DNA of 36,763 bases from Brasilonema bromeliae SPC951 (GTDB lineage Bacteria; Cyanobacteriota; Cyanobacteriia; Cyanobacteriales; Nostocaceae): NCBI RefSeq assembly GCF_012912135.1, contig NZ_QMEB01000027.1:1-36763 (forward strand). Reading direction: 5' to 3'. Every line of letters begins with the position of its first letter. The first letter of the stretch is position 1. Made by a program: the position numbers and the translations under genes. Positions 1 through 8,735 of the stretch are shown one piece after another. The notes under the pieces were generated by a model, which did no database searches, was not told the origin of the DNA, and saw nothing but the letters and a program-made list of their open reading frames with translations.

Positions 1-947
1 CTAATGCTGTGCAAAGCCAGATGTGGAGTGCTTTGCAAATTCCCGGACATGTCTAATAATACTTCAGCGCGTCCATCCACAGCATCGACCACTTCAGCTA
101 AAGCGTCAAGAGATGCGATCGCTCCATCTAATTGACGCCCCCCGTGATTAGATACAATAATTGCCCTTACTCCACACTCCACAGCACGAACTGCATCATC
201 TCCCCGTAAAATTCCTTTCAGTACCAACGGAAGCGGACATAAAGACTGAAACCATTCCAAATCATCCCACGTTACTGCAGAGTTTAGTTGCTGTGCAACA
301 TAAGTAAACAATCCAGATTCTCCCTCTTGATGGGGAATGTTCAACCCTGATAAATTTGTAAAATTAGCTAATTCCATACCTGTTGGGAGAGCAAACTCAT
401 TGCGCTTGTCTCGTTCTCTCCGTCCCAGGATAGGAGTATCTACAGTGATACAAAGTGCTTTATAGCCTGCAGTATAAGCTCTTTCTACTAAAGCACGAGT
501 TAGCCCTCTGTCTTTGTGGATGTAAAGCTGGAACCATTGGGGAGTTTGAAGATTTGTGTCGTGACACACTGCTGCTACTTCTTCTATGCTTTTGGTAGAA
601 AGAGTACTCAACACCATGCCAACACCAGCAGATGCAGCGGCTGTTGCTGTTGCAACTTCTCCTTGTGGATTGGCAAGACATTGAAACGCCATCGGAGCAA
701 TCAACAGAGGTATTTGAAGCGGTTGACCCAAAACTTCAGTTGCTAGGTTGCGCTGACTGACATCTACTAGCACTCGCGGACGAAGTTTAAATCTTTCAAA
801 AGCAGTTCGGTTATCCCGCAATGTGACTTCATCCCACGCACCGCTAGCGTAATAGTCCAAAGCCATTTGAGACAGACATTTGGTCGCTAGCTGTTCGTAT
901 TCAAATAAGTTAAGCGGTTTCAACGATTTTACTTCCTCCACCACCAC
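1..947 (-). pseudogene. FMN-dependent alpha-hydroxy-acid (L-lactate/glycolate) oxidase, 3' end broken at window edge
   Basis: The frame is open from a GTG at 947 (GTG also at 944 and 941; an in-frame TGA lies just upstream) to the left edge. Homologues are about 365 residues and use FMN to oxidise L-lactate or glycolate with O2. Visible family motifs are NLFEYEQLA near the N-terminus, IAPMAFQ, QLYIHKDR, the FMN-contacting Lys of VLKGIL (about residue 244) and the active-site His of SNHGGRQLDGA (about residue 268). After AEVLLD the family always continues GG(I/V)RRG, the FMN-phosphate loop. Here the frame instead reads MSGNLQSTPHLALHS from about position 50 to the edge, with no such loop. The barrel's C-terminal portion is therefore missing or displaced. 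An insertion or rearrangement with its junction near position 50 is the likely cause. The closest family is the Nostoc lactate-oxidase-like protein. Confidence 0.65.
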
Positions 948-1080
948 CTCACCAAGTCATTCAAAATTGCAATTTAAATGCGCGACATCTAAATTGTCTC
1001 GCACACTAGGCGCAAAGAAGAACGCACATAGTCTTTAAATAAATGAAAAACCGCTGTAATAAAGAATGACAGATAAACAC

Positions 1081-1111
1081 AAATGCACACAAAACCGTTT
1101 TGTGTGCATTT
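1081..1111 (-). terminator. Perfect 15-bp hairpin, likely terminator of the 56-aa small gene
   Basis: AAATGCACACAAAAC and its exact reverse complement flank a single central base. The hairpin lies 40 nt downstream of the stop of the small minus-strand gene that ends at 1151. A T-rich stretch follows on the minus strand, which suits intrinsic termination in that direction. No plus-strand gene ends nearby. Confidence 0.45.
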
Positions 1112-1150
1112 ACAGTTTTTTGTTTCTTGACGCTCCCACGGTTTTTTGCT

Positions 1151-1321
1151 TCAAATTCTGTAAGGAGAACTGACCACCTTCGCATCGGTTGAGGACAAAG
1201 TAACCTGTGATGGTTCAAAGCGTTTATTCTTGAGATTCAAAATGACAGATAGTAACTTGGGAAACGCAAAACAGACTACAACGTTTATCAAAGTTAGGAA
1301 CAGACCATCCATCAAACTCAT
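1151..1321 (-). CDS. Small single-span membrane peptide, 56 aa (copy 1 of a tandem pair)
   Basis: ATG at 1321 is preceded by a purine-rich GGGG about 7 nt upstream. The product starts MSLMDGLFLTLINVVVCFAFP, giving one hydrophobic segment (about residues 6-30), then a basic NLKNKR stretch and a polar tail ending SSPYRI. The function is unknown. The gene at 1599-1844 encodes a clearly related N-terminus (MPLIDILLLTLINVAVCFAFPK), and both lie on the minus strand 280 nt apart, so they are tandem paralogues. Conservation of the LINV-V-VCFAFPK core between copies is the main support that both are translated. The topology suggests an inner- or thylakoid-membrane peptide with a cytosolic basic flank. 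A hairpin follows the stop. Confidence 0.55.
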   Translation of the reverse strand: MSLMDGLFLTLINVVVCFAFPKLLSVILNLKNKRFEPSQVTLSSTDAKVVSSPYRI

Positions 1322-1598
1322 AGATAATCCCCTTTTTTATAAATGGTGCTCTTTATATATTTCTATTTTTAAACAAAATTCGTTGAAATAACGAAAAGCA
1401 GAATTTGAATTTATTGTGATGTCTATAAGTAACTTTTACTATAAAAGTTTTTGATTCTAACTATAGAGTGAATAATTATTTTAGAAATAAGCAAATTGAG
1501 TTATCAGTTAACCGTGAATATTTATTAAGTTTCTATACAAGATAGATACAAATCTGACGTCTTGATTTCCGCAGAAGTTAACTGATAACCTTACCCTG

Positions 1599-1844
1599 TT
1601 AACCAGGAGAACACCTGTCACAAAAACTGGGAGCGAATTTACAAAACGGTCTTTTTGTCAAGGTGTAACTTGTGCAATACGGAAAACTGGTAAGTTCAAT
1701 TACCTTTTTTTGGCTCGTTGAAGTAGTCTGCAATAACTGATTCTGCCCAGTTACAGTAGCTAGAATCATAAATATAACTTTGGGAAATGCAAAACATACG
1801 GCAACATTTATTAGCGTCAACAGCAAAATGTCTATCAAAGGCAT
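1599..1844 (-). CDS. Small single-span membrane peptide, 81 aa (copy 2 of a tandem pair)
   Basis: The start is ATG 1844, with only a weak ribosome site (GTGATGACC). The first 22 residues (MPLIDILLLTLINVAVCFAF) match copy 1 at most positions. A polar, Ser/Thr-rich part (STSQKKVIELTSFPY) roughly parallels SSTDAKVVSSPYRI of copy 1. About 25 further residues, Cys- and Phe-rich, have no counterpart in copy 1, which fits loss of the ancestral stop. The function is unknown. Its start is 264 nt from the divergently transcribed acyl synthetase, so this spacer must hold promoters for both. Confidence 0.5.
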   Translation of the reverse strand: MPLIDILLLTLINVAVCFAFPKVIFMILATVTGQNQLLQTTSTSQKKVIELTSFPYCTSYTLTKRPFCKFAPSFCDRCSPG

Positions 1845-2107
1845 AGGTCATCACTTTACTTTTACAAATGAGGTGCTTGCTGCTTCAATTCAAAAGCAAT
1901 ATTTCTGTAACAAGTTAAAAGCAAAATTTGGCCTTGCTTCTCTCTCAGATAAGTTTACTATAACATAAACTTTTGTTAATCAATAGATTCCTCAAGTTTT
2001 GAGCATTGCTATAGACAGAATAAAATGTGTCATTTCAAATTTGCTATTTGAACCACAGATCGGAATATGCTGGAGAGATAAGAAATTTTCTATTTGGGAG
2101 ATGTGTT

Positions 2108-4102
2108 ATGTCGAAAACATACGATATTTATTCTATAATCTCTAACCTTTATGAGCTAGAGCGCCGGAATTTAGAGCGTTTGGCAGATTACTCCAACTTG
2201 AATTCACTGCCAGAAATATGGTCGTTGGTAGCAAAGCGATGTGGTGATACCGTCGCTCTTCGCAATCCTCATGCCAAACCAGAAGTTGTTATCACATATA
2301 CGCAACTCTTTCAAAAAATTCAATATTTTGCTGCAGGATTGCAAGCGTTGGGGGTGAAAGCAGGAGATCGTGTCTCTTTGATTTCGGATAATAGTCCCCG
2401 CTGGTTCATAGCAGATCAGGGCATTATGACTGCTGGGGCGGTTGATGCAGTGCGCAGTTCTCAAGCAGAACGGGAAGAACTTGTGTTTATCTTGGGAAAT
2501 AGTGGTAGCACAGCGTTGGTGGTAGAAGATTTAAAAACCTTTAACAAGCTTAAACAGCGTCTTGGTGATTTGCCCATTCAACTGGTCATCTTGCTTAGTG
2601 ATGAAGTACCACCAACAGACGAAACCATAAAAGTCATAAACTTTAACCAGTTGATGGAAATTGGGGCAAACCATAATTTAACACCAGTTAAGCAAAATCA
2701 CGATACTTTAGCAACCTTAATATATACTTCTGGCACTACAGGGAAACCCAAAGGTGTGATGCTTTCTCACGGTAATTTGATGCACCAAGTGGTAATCTGT
2801 GGGACCGTATTGCAACCAGAACCAGGAGCAGTTGTTCTCAGCATTCTCCCCAGTTGGCACAGCTATGAACGCACTTGTGAATATTTCTTACTATCTCAAG
2901 GTTGTACCCAAATTTACACTAACTTGCGATCTGTGAAAGGAGATTTGAAAGAATTTAAACCCAATTACATAGTGTGTGTGCCCCGGTTATTGGAGTCAAT
3001 TTATGAAGGAGTACAAAAGCAGTTCCGTGAACAACCAGCAAACAAGCAACGCCTGATTAACTACCTTTTGGGTGTGAGTCAGAAGTATATCAAAGCGCGG
3101 CGAATCGCCCAAGGATTGAGTTTAGAAAATCTGAACCCCTCAATGGTCGAGCGATTAGCAGCTAGTATACAAGCATCAGCTTTGTTTCCTCTCCACGCTT
3201 TGGGAGAACGACTTGTTTATGCCAAGGTACGGGAAGCAACGGGGGGAGAAATTAAACAGATGATTAGCGGTGGTGGTGCACTTCCCAAGCACATAGATGA
3301 GTTTTTTGAAATTATTAATGTAGAGATTTTGCAGGGTTATGGCTTGACGGAAACTTCTCCCATTGTCCATGTGCGTCGTCCTTGGCATAATGTACGCGGT
3401 TCATCTGGGGAACCAGTACCAGGTACAGAAACGAAAATAGTAGATCCGGAAACTCGCAAAACTTTGCCACTTGGGGAGCGAGGTTTGGTGATGCTGCGAG
3501 GACCACAAATTATGCAAGGCTATTACCAAAACCCAGAAGCTACGGCGAAAGCAATTGACAAGGAGGGTTGGTTTGATAGCGGTGACTTGGGTTGGGTGAC
3601 TCCACAGAATGACTTGGTATTGACCGGACGAGCAAAGGATACGATTGTATTAACCAATGGGGAAAATATCGAGCCGCAGCCGATTGAAGATGCGTGTTTG
3701 CGATCGCCCTACATAGATCAGATAATGCTTGTTGGACAAGACCAACGCAGTCTCGGTGCTTTGATAGTCCCCAATTTGTCAGCCCTGCAAAAATGGGTGG
3801 AAGCTAAAAATCTGCATCTACGTCTAAGCGATGAAGCCGCCAAACAAATAAGTACTGAAGATGCCCCAGGCAAGACGGAAGTCACCTTGGAGAGTAAAAT
3901 GATTCAGGATTTATTTCGGCAAGAATTGATTCGGGAAGTGCAAAACCGTCCAGGCTATCGACCGGATGACCGCATTGGTCCGTTCAAGCTCATTCTGGAG
4001 CCGTTTTCACCAGAAAATGGCATGATGACACAAACACTGAAAATTAGGCGACAGGTCGTGATGGAGCGCTATCACGATATTATTAACCCAATGTTTGCCT
4101 GA
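2108..4102 (+). CDS. aas: Acyl-ACP/long-chain acyl-CoA synthetase (AMP-forming), 664 aa
   Basis: This ANL-superfamily enzyme activates fatty acids with ATP through an acyl-adenylate. In cyanobacteria the single enzyme of this type (Synechocystis slr1609 family) loads acyl carrier protein and recycles free fatty acids released from membrane lipids. The signature loop YTSGTTGKPKGVMLSHGN sits near residue 205. Further motifs are GYGLTETSPIV, the GWFDSGDLGW adenylation motif and the GRAKDTIVLTNGENIEPQPIE hinge region. The frame is open from 2027, but ATG 2108 is preferred: GGGAG lies 7 nt upstream and homologues begin near this point. The length is typical. YlqD follows after 42 nt on the same strand and may be cotranscribed. 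Whether CoA or ACP is the acceptor cannot be read from sequence. Confidence 0.85.
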   Translation: MSKTYDIYSIISNLYELERRNLERLADYSNLNSLPEIWSLVAKRCGDTVALRNPHAKPEVVITYTQLFQKIQYFAAGLQALGVKAGDRVSLISDNSPRWFIADQGIMTAGAVDAVRSSQAEREELVFILGNSGSTALVVEDLKTFNKLKQRLGDLPIQLVILLSDEVPPTDETIKVINFNQLMEIGANHNLTPVKQNHDTLATLIYTSGTTGKPKGVMLSHGNLMHQVVICGTVLQPEPGAVVLSILPSWHSYERTCEYFLLSQGCTQIYTNLRSVKGDLKEFKPNYIVCVPRLLESIYEGVQKQFREQPANKQRLINYLLGVSQKYIKARRIAQGLSLENLNPSMVERLAASIQASALFPLHALGERLVYAKVREATGGEIKQMISGGGALPKHIDEFFEIINVEILQGYGLTETSPIVHVRRPWHNVRGSSGEPVPGTETKIVDPETRKTLPLGERGLVMLRGPQIMQGYYQNPEATAKAIDKEGWFDSGDLGWVTPQNDLVLTGRAKDTIVLTNGENIEPQPIEDACLRSPYIDQIMLVGQDQRSLGALIVPNLSALQKWVEAKNLHLRLSDEAAKQISTEDAPGKTEVTLESKMIQDLFRQELIREVQNRPGYRPDDRIGPFKLILEPFSPENGMMTQTLKIRRQVVMERYHDIINPMFA

Positions 4103-4144
4103 TTATATTCCACCTGCAAACTATAGAGTGAACGTGAAACATTT

Positions 4145-4594
4145 ATGGATGCCTCCAAATCTCAACTGCTGCTAAAACGGGTTGTTAACGTCAAAGCGAT
4201 TGTGACTCCCCTTTGGAAAGAGGAAGTGCAGCAGCAACTGCAAGCACAAATTAATCAAATTGACCAGCAACTGCAACAAATCGACATGGAAGGACAGCGG
4301 GCGATTTCAGCAGTTCAAAAGCAGAGTCTCCAGCCACCAGGTCCCCAAACTCTTCAACAAATTGAGAATATTCAAGGTCAAATTAATCAAAAGAAAAGTG
4401 AACTCTTGGAGCAAAAAAATCAAAGTCTGCAAAATCTCCAGCAAGTCCAGTTTTTAGAGTTGGATCAAGAAGTTAACCAATTCCAAATGGAAGGCTTTTT
4501 CCACGTGGAACCAGGTGATAACTTAATTAGCAAATTGCAGGTAGAAGTTGTGCTACGTGATGGTATTGTAGAAGAAGTTCGCGGTGATATTTAA
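4145..4594 (+). CDS. YlqD family protein, 149 aa
   Basis: The N-terminus LLLKRVVNVKAIVTPLWKEE is typical of the YlqD family (a domain of unknown function found in cyanobacteria and Firmicutes). A Gln/Glu-rich coiled coil spans about residues 25-115 (QQQLQAQINQIDQQLQQI and similar heptads), and a short beta-rich tail reads HVEPGDNLISKLQVEVVLRDGIVEEVRG. No signal peptide or membrane segment is seen. The gene starts 42 nt after the acyl synthetase stop, so an operon is possible. The ribosome site is weak. The biochemical role is not known. Confidence 0.75.
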   Translation: MDASKSQLLLKRVVNVKAIVTPLWKEEVQQQLQAQINQIDQQLQQIDMEGQRAISAVQKQSLQPPGPQTLQQIENIQGQINQKKSELLEQKNQSLQNLQQVQFLELDQEVNQFQMEGFFHVEPGDNLISKLQVEVVLRDGIVEEVRGDI

Positions 4595-4647
4595 ATTTGT
4601 CCTTTGTTCTTGGTTGTTATATAGTGAGTGAGACTCAGAACAAATAA

Positions 4648-5172
4648 CTATTGACAGGTTTGGGTTGACTGTGGCAAGTGAAGGCTACTTCCAGGTATAC
4701 ATTGTACCTGGGAGCCAGCCCAAACAATTTGCCATACACGAGGGGAACTCACAAAAAGCGATCGCCCAAAAGTTGTGAGTTCAACTCGATATTTCATTGC
4801 TTTGAGAAAATTCTTTGTTGGCTCTATTTGGGTAATTGTTACTAACGCTTGATTAGGATAGGGATAAAAAACCTCAACCTTGCGAGTTTCTAGAGTTGAA
4901 TCCATGTTATCAAAAGCATTGAGCGCAAGGTCTGCTGGATCACTACCTTGGAGAGGAGAGTTAATACTTTCTAGAGGTACAGTGTTATAATTTGCCCGCT
5001 CTGAGTTGACAATTTCCTGTGTTATGTTCACATCTGAAAACTGAGGTGGTTGCCCATTGTTCATACTATAAACCGCTTCAGATGGCTGGCGCTCAATGAT
5101 ATAAACACCAGTAGCAGCGGTGGCAAAGAGACTTAGTATCACAATCAAAAACAATTTCAACTTTGCCGACAT
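4648..5172 (-). CDS. Membrane-anchored hypothetical protein, 174 aa
   Basis: The N-terminus MSAKLKLFLIVILSLFATAATGVYII is a signal anchor or uncleaved signal. The rest is a soluble, presumably periplasmic or lumenal domain with alternating beta-like segments (VEVFYPYPNQALVTITQIEPTK, MKYRVELTTF). The last 25 residues hold two Cys (QVQCIPG and TQTCQ) that could form a disulphide outside the cytoplasm. I recognise no named domain; I take it for a cyanobacterial lineage protein. It converges with the YlqD gene (53 nt between stops) and diverges from pdhC. Confidence 0.65.
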   Translation of the reverse strand: MSAKLKLFLIVILSLFATAATGVYIIERQPSEAVYSMNNGQPPQFSDVNITQEIVNSERANYNTVPLESINSPLQGSDPADLALNAFDNMDSTLETRKVEVFYPYPNQALVTITQIEPTKNFLKAMKYRVELTTFGRSLFVSSPRVWQIVWAGSQVQCIPGSSLHLPQSTQTCQ

Positions 5173-5543
5173 AAAATTTAACAGCCAATTAAAATTAGGT
5201 TAAATATTAATTTTGAATCTGAGATTAAGGTATTGTCCTTCCTCTTATTACTTATGAGTGGAATTTAGATTTTGACAGTCGTGATGAGAAATACAAATAA
5301 ATAGACCTTGTGGTCTTAATATAGTTCCTCACCGCTCTTGAGCAACTAGAGGTATCAGAATGTAAGGGTATCAAGAATAATAACCATCTTATTTATGACC
5401 TGGTCAAATTTTAATAATCACTGTCCTACACCCGAGATCTATGTTTCCCAAAACTCCGCCCCAAGGGTAGCGAGGTCAAGATACAATTCGATCTAACACA
5501 AACTGTAAAAGTCCATTAATTATCGATTCACCAAACCACCTAT
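5173..5543. other. Divergent spacer upstream of pdhC
   Basis: About 370 nt separate the hypothetical on the minus strand from pdhC. The spacer is AT-rich and holds a small hairpin (AGACC-ttgt-GGTCT, 5303-5316). No convincing gene is seen. It must carry both promoters, but no -10/-35 pair stands out enough to call. Confidence 0.4.
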
Positions 5544-6869
5544 ATGAGCATTTACGAAGTATTTATGCCGGCGCTAAGTTCCACCATGACCGAAGGTAAA
5601 ATCGTCTCTTGGGTAAAATCTCCTGGAGATAAAGTGGAAAAAGGCGAAACAGTGGTGGTTGTCGAGTCAGATAAGGCAGATATGGATGTAGAATCCTTCT
5701 ATGAAGGATTTCTTGCTCACATCATCGTGCAAGCTGGTGAAACAGCCGCCGTTGGAAGTGCGATCGCCTTGTTGGCGGAAACCGAAGCTGAAATCGAAAC
5801 TGCAGCTCAAGCGAATTCTGGGAGTAGTGCTGCCAAACATGAAGCAACTGCAGCCATTAAGAGTGAAAAAACAGCAGAAACAACCACAGTCGCAACACCC
5901 GCTGCTTCTCAAAACGGAACCTCTAGCCGTACAAATGGTCGGCTGGTAGTTTCACCCCGTGCGCGTAAGTTAGCGAAGGAACTGAAAGTTGATTTAAGTG
6001 GTATCTCTGGTAGTGGTCCTCATGGTCGCATTGTCGCCCAGGATGTAGAAGCAGCAGCTGGAAAATCTAGCAAACAACCTGCTACAGCGACTCCTGTCGC
6101 ACCTCCACAACCAGCGCCAACCATCACCCCGGTTGCACCTACACCCACGAAAGTTGCTCCTGCACCTGCACCCGCGCCGGCGATCGCTGCACTTCCGGGT
6201 CAAGTAGTGCCTTTAACTACCCTGCAAAATGCTGTAGTACGCAACATGGTAGCGAGCCTATCCGTACCAGTCATCCATATAGGTTACACTATTACCACTG
6301 ATGCACTTGACAAACTTTATAAACAAATAAAGTCTAAAGGCGTGACTATGACAACCCTTCTGGCAAAAGCCGTAGCGGTGACATTGCAAAAACACCCACT
6401 GCTTAATGCCAGATACTCAGAACAAGGAATTGTCTACCACTCTAGTATAAATGTTGCTGTAGCGGTGGCAATGGATGATGGGGGATTGATTACACCAGTA
6501 TTACAAAATGCAGACATGGTGGATATATACTCTCTATCCCGCGATTGGAAGTCCCTAGTAGAACGTGCTAGAGCTAAAAAGCTTCAACCAGAAGAGTATA
6601 ACACCGGCACTTTTACAATATCGAACCTAGGGATGTTTGGTGTAGATAGATTTGACGCAATTCTACCACCCGGACAAGGTTCTATTTTGGCAATTGGCGC
6701 ATCTCGTCCGCAAATCGTAGCAACAGCTGAAGGTCTATTTGGCGTCAAGCAACAGATGCAGGTAAATATTACCTGTGATCACCGCATTATCTATGGTGCT
6801 CATGCTGCGGCGTTCTTGCAAGATTTGGCGAAATTGATTTCGACAAATCCTGAATCTTTGATGTTGTAG
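5544..6869 (+). CDS. pdhC: Dihydrolipoamide acetyltransferase, E2 of pyruvate dehydrogenase, 441 aa
   Basis: E2 moves the acetyl group from E1-bound hydroxyethyl-ThDP to CoA through a swinging lipoyl arm. Domains in order: one lipoyl domain (residues 1-78) with the lipoylated Lys44 in ESDKADMDVES; an Ala/Thr/Ser-rich linker; the peripheral-subunit-binding domain (about 134-171, VSPRARKLAKELKVDLSGI, GPHGRIVAQDVE); a long Ala/Pro linker (175-220); and the catalytic domain ending in DHRIIYGAHAAAFLQDL with catalytic His413. The DHR-x-x-YGA form is what I would expect in cyanobacterial and plastid enzymes. A single lipoyl domain is normal for this lineage. The ribosome site before ATG 5544 is weak. 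A strong hairpin follows the stop, so it is probably monocistronic. Confidence 0.92.
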   Translation: MSIYEVFMPALSSTMTEGKIVSWVKSPGDKVEKGETVVVVESDKADMDVESFYEGFLAHIIVQAGETAAVGSAIALLAETEAEIETAAQANSGSSAAKHEATAAIKSEKTAETTTVATPAASQNGTSSRTNGRLVVSPRARKLAKELKVDLSGISGSGPHGRIVAQDVEAAAGKSSKQPATATPVAPPQPAPTITPVAPTPTKVAPAPAPAPAIAALPGQVVPLTTLQNAVVRNMVASLSVPVIHIGYTITTDALDKLYKQIKSKGVTMTTLLAKAVAVTLQKHPLLNARYSEQGIVYHSSINVAVAVAMDDGGLITPVLQNADMVDIYSLSRDWKSLVERARAKKLQPEEYNTGTFTISNLGMFGVDRFDAILPPGQGSILAIGASRPQIVATAEGLFGVKQQMQVNITCDHRIIYGAHAAAFLQDLAKLISTNPESLML

Positions 6870-6888
6870 TTTGAGTGATACCAGAATC

Positions 6889-6924
6889 AAACCGCCTTGG
6901 CTCACAATTGAACCAAGGCGGTTT
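6889..6924 (+). terminator. Rho-independent-type hairpin after pdhC
   Basis: A perfect 12-bp stem, AAACCGCCTTGG paired with CCAAGGCGGTTT, has a 12-nt loop and begins 20 nt after the pdhC stop. The U-run is short (TTTA). A second imperfect hairpin (6964-6990, TCGTTCCCAGGC with CTGAGAACGA, followed by TTTT) may back it up. Confidence 0.6.
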
Positions 6925-7757
6925 ATAGTAGGTAAAATTTTTGAAGATCATTTTTATTTTATCTCGTTCCCAGGCACAGCCTGAGAACGATTTTACCAGT
7001 TGCAAGCCGAGTCATAAACCGTAATCTAGCACTAGGGTTAGTAGGGTAATTGCAAGAAATAACAACAGCACTCGGGCTAATCCTAAAGTTTGACTCAGCG
7101 TAGGGACAAGACTAAGCAACATCAAGCGTATTGGACAATAGAGTATCCCAAGTCTTTGCGGCATTCCTGCAAAACTTGTGAAATACTTGGAGTTGAATAA
7201 CTCCACAAAACTCAGCCGCGTGTCATTGAATTCATCAAAAAATCGCCGAAACAAAGCCCCCAGTGCTGCCAATATTTCTATGGCGATACAGAACCTAACC
7301 GAGACATTACGATTGTGGCTATAGTAGTCACTCCAAATTGCGCCCACCGCCTAAAGCGGTACCCAATCAGTCGCCACAACTCTTACATCTACAATTACCA
7401 ACGCTAGCACAAGCACCCGCAAGGTCATCGAACCTTCCACTTGCATCAACGGCGACTCCTGCGCATTTTGCCGCCAGAAAAGACTTGCAGGTAGACACCA
7501 ATTTCATCCTGGCTTCTAGATCTGTTAGACATCTTAACGAGAAAGCAGTCTATGGGTATATAAATCAAGCAATGATATGGACGCCACAGATACAAAACGA
7601 GTCGGTAAAACGAAACTCGTAAGTGTCTTCCTCACAACAGCCTTCTGTAGACGCCCTAATGATCGCTTGTGTAAAATGGGGTATTTTTCAAAACCAGGAC
7701 ATTCATTTTATATCAATCGCGTTTATCAACGTGGATTGCTAGCGATGGCAAGCTTAT
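6925..7757. other. Gene-poor stretch with degenerate open frames between pdhC and patU
   Basis: Nothing here is recognisable as a gene. Two open frames exist: 7012-7347 minus (GTG start, hydrophobic end LGLARVLLLFLAITLLTLVL) and 7338-7622 plus (Pro/Ala/Gln-rich, then a more ordinary stretch containing KAVYGYINQAMIWTP). Neither has a ribosome site or a family motif, and their ends abut. The plus frame could be a fragment of a decayed gene. The stretch also has the 6964-6990 hairpin and a short ACGAGT/ACTCGT inverted repeat near 7600. Confidence 0.3.
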
Positions 7758-8735
7758 TTATAAGGTGGGAACAATCACAAATACAAGCGGTTGTTGGTCT
7801 ATTTCTTTTAACTCAACTTCCAAGGTATAAGTCTGGTTTAGTTGCGTGTTGTGTAATTCTACACTTAGGCATCCCGGACTTGATGACTCAGCTGTTGCTT
7901 GGGCAGCATCTCCTTGGAGGTTCACAATCGCTTTAGAAGGTAATTCAGTTTCAACTCTTAGCTTGGTCAGTTGATCTTGAGTTTGGTATTCTACCTTTAG
8001 GGTCATAACACCTGCACTTGTAAGCCATTGTCTTTCTACTACTGGGTTGGTAGCTGAAACTGGCAGAGTTAGATTTTCTAGTAGCTGTTTTGCCGCCAGC
8101 AACGAAAGCGCCATCTGTTGCTGTGGCTGTAAGTCTGAGTAATCACTCTCTAGATTCGGCATAGTTTCTAGAGCATCTGAACGAGAGGGACTTCTTAGCA
8201 CTATTCCTGCTAAGTCATTCAATGTTTGATATTCTTCAGGAAAGAGGCTCTCCACAGCAGCAACGAGTTTTGCCCCTAACGGTATAGAAGAGGCAATCAT
8301 CGCCTGACACTTCTCCAGCAATTGCTGGAAAATTCTTTCAGGCAGCTGAATCGGCAAATTCAGTTTCGATTGCTGTACTGCCCAGCCCCAAACCGGAACC
8401 AACTCAAGCGCTGGCTTGTCTAGGCATTCGGGATACTCTATAAGCTGAGCTTCCCAAGGGAATAACGGTGGGTGATTTTGAATTTGAGTTTGTAACCGAC
8501 GTTTAAGGACGGCTTGGAAACGTTCTTGCACAGTAGGAATTTCTCCCAGTTGAATAGTTCGGGGTAGACACCTTAACTCAAAAGCGCCACCGTTTAAGGC
8601 GGCGGCTGTTTGATTAATATGTTCTACCCCTTCATTTTCCTCACAATTGACCAATTTTGGATCGTTGGTTTGGGCATTTTTTGCCAACAACCAAGCGATT
8701 AAGTGGTTTTGTAAGGATTCTGAGTCACTATTCAT
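7758..8735 (-). CDS. patU: PatU-like DUF1822 family protein, 325 aa
   Basis: The position directly after hetZ on the same strand, with overlapping ends (ATG 8735 lies inside the end of hetZ), is the hetZ-patU arrangement of heterocyst formers. In Nostoc PCC 7120 the gene is split into patU5 and patU3; here one intact frame has about the summed length. Visible blocks include LPRTIQLGEIPTVQERFQAVL, FPWEAQLIEYP, VWGWAVQQSKLNLPI with LPERIFQQLLEKCQ, and a C-terminal beta-rich part. From family knowledge, PatU influences heterocyst spacing; its molecular activity is unknown. A GTG at 8747 would give four more residues, but ATG 8735 is preferred. The DUF1822 assignment is by eye; the patU name rests mainly on synteny. 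Confidence 0.7.
   Translation of the reverse strand: MNSDSESLQNHLIAWLLAKNAQTNDPKLVNCEENEGVEHINQTAAALNGGAFELRCLPRTIQLGEIPTVQERFQAVLKRRLQTQIQNHPPLFPWEAQLIEYPECLDKPALELVPVWGWAVQQSKLNLPIQLPERIFQQLLEKCQAMIASSIPLGAKLVAAVESLFPEEYQTLNDLAGIVLRSPSRSDALETMPNLESDYSDLQPQQQMALSLLAAKQLLENLTLPVSATNPVVERQWLTSAGVMTLKVEYQTQDQLTKLRVETELPSKAIVNLQGDAAQATAESSSPGCLSVELHNTQLNQTYTLEVELKEIDQQPLVFVIVPTL

Noticed and set aside
7012-7622. Two open frames (minus 7012-7347, plus 7338-7622) as genes
   Set aside because: No ribosome site, no recognised domain, and low-complexity or biased composition; kept only as a gene-poor stretch that may hold a decayed fragment.
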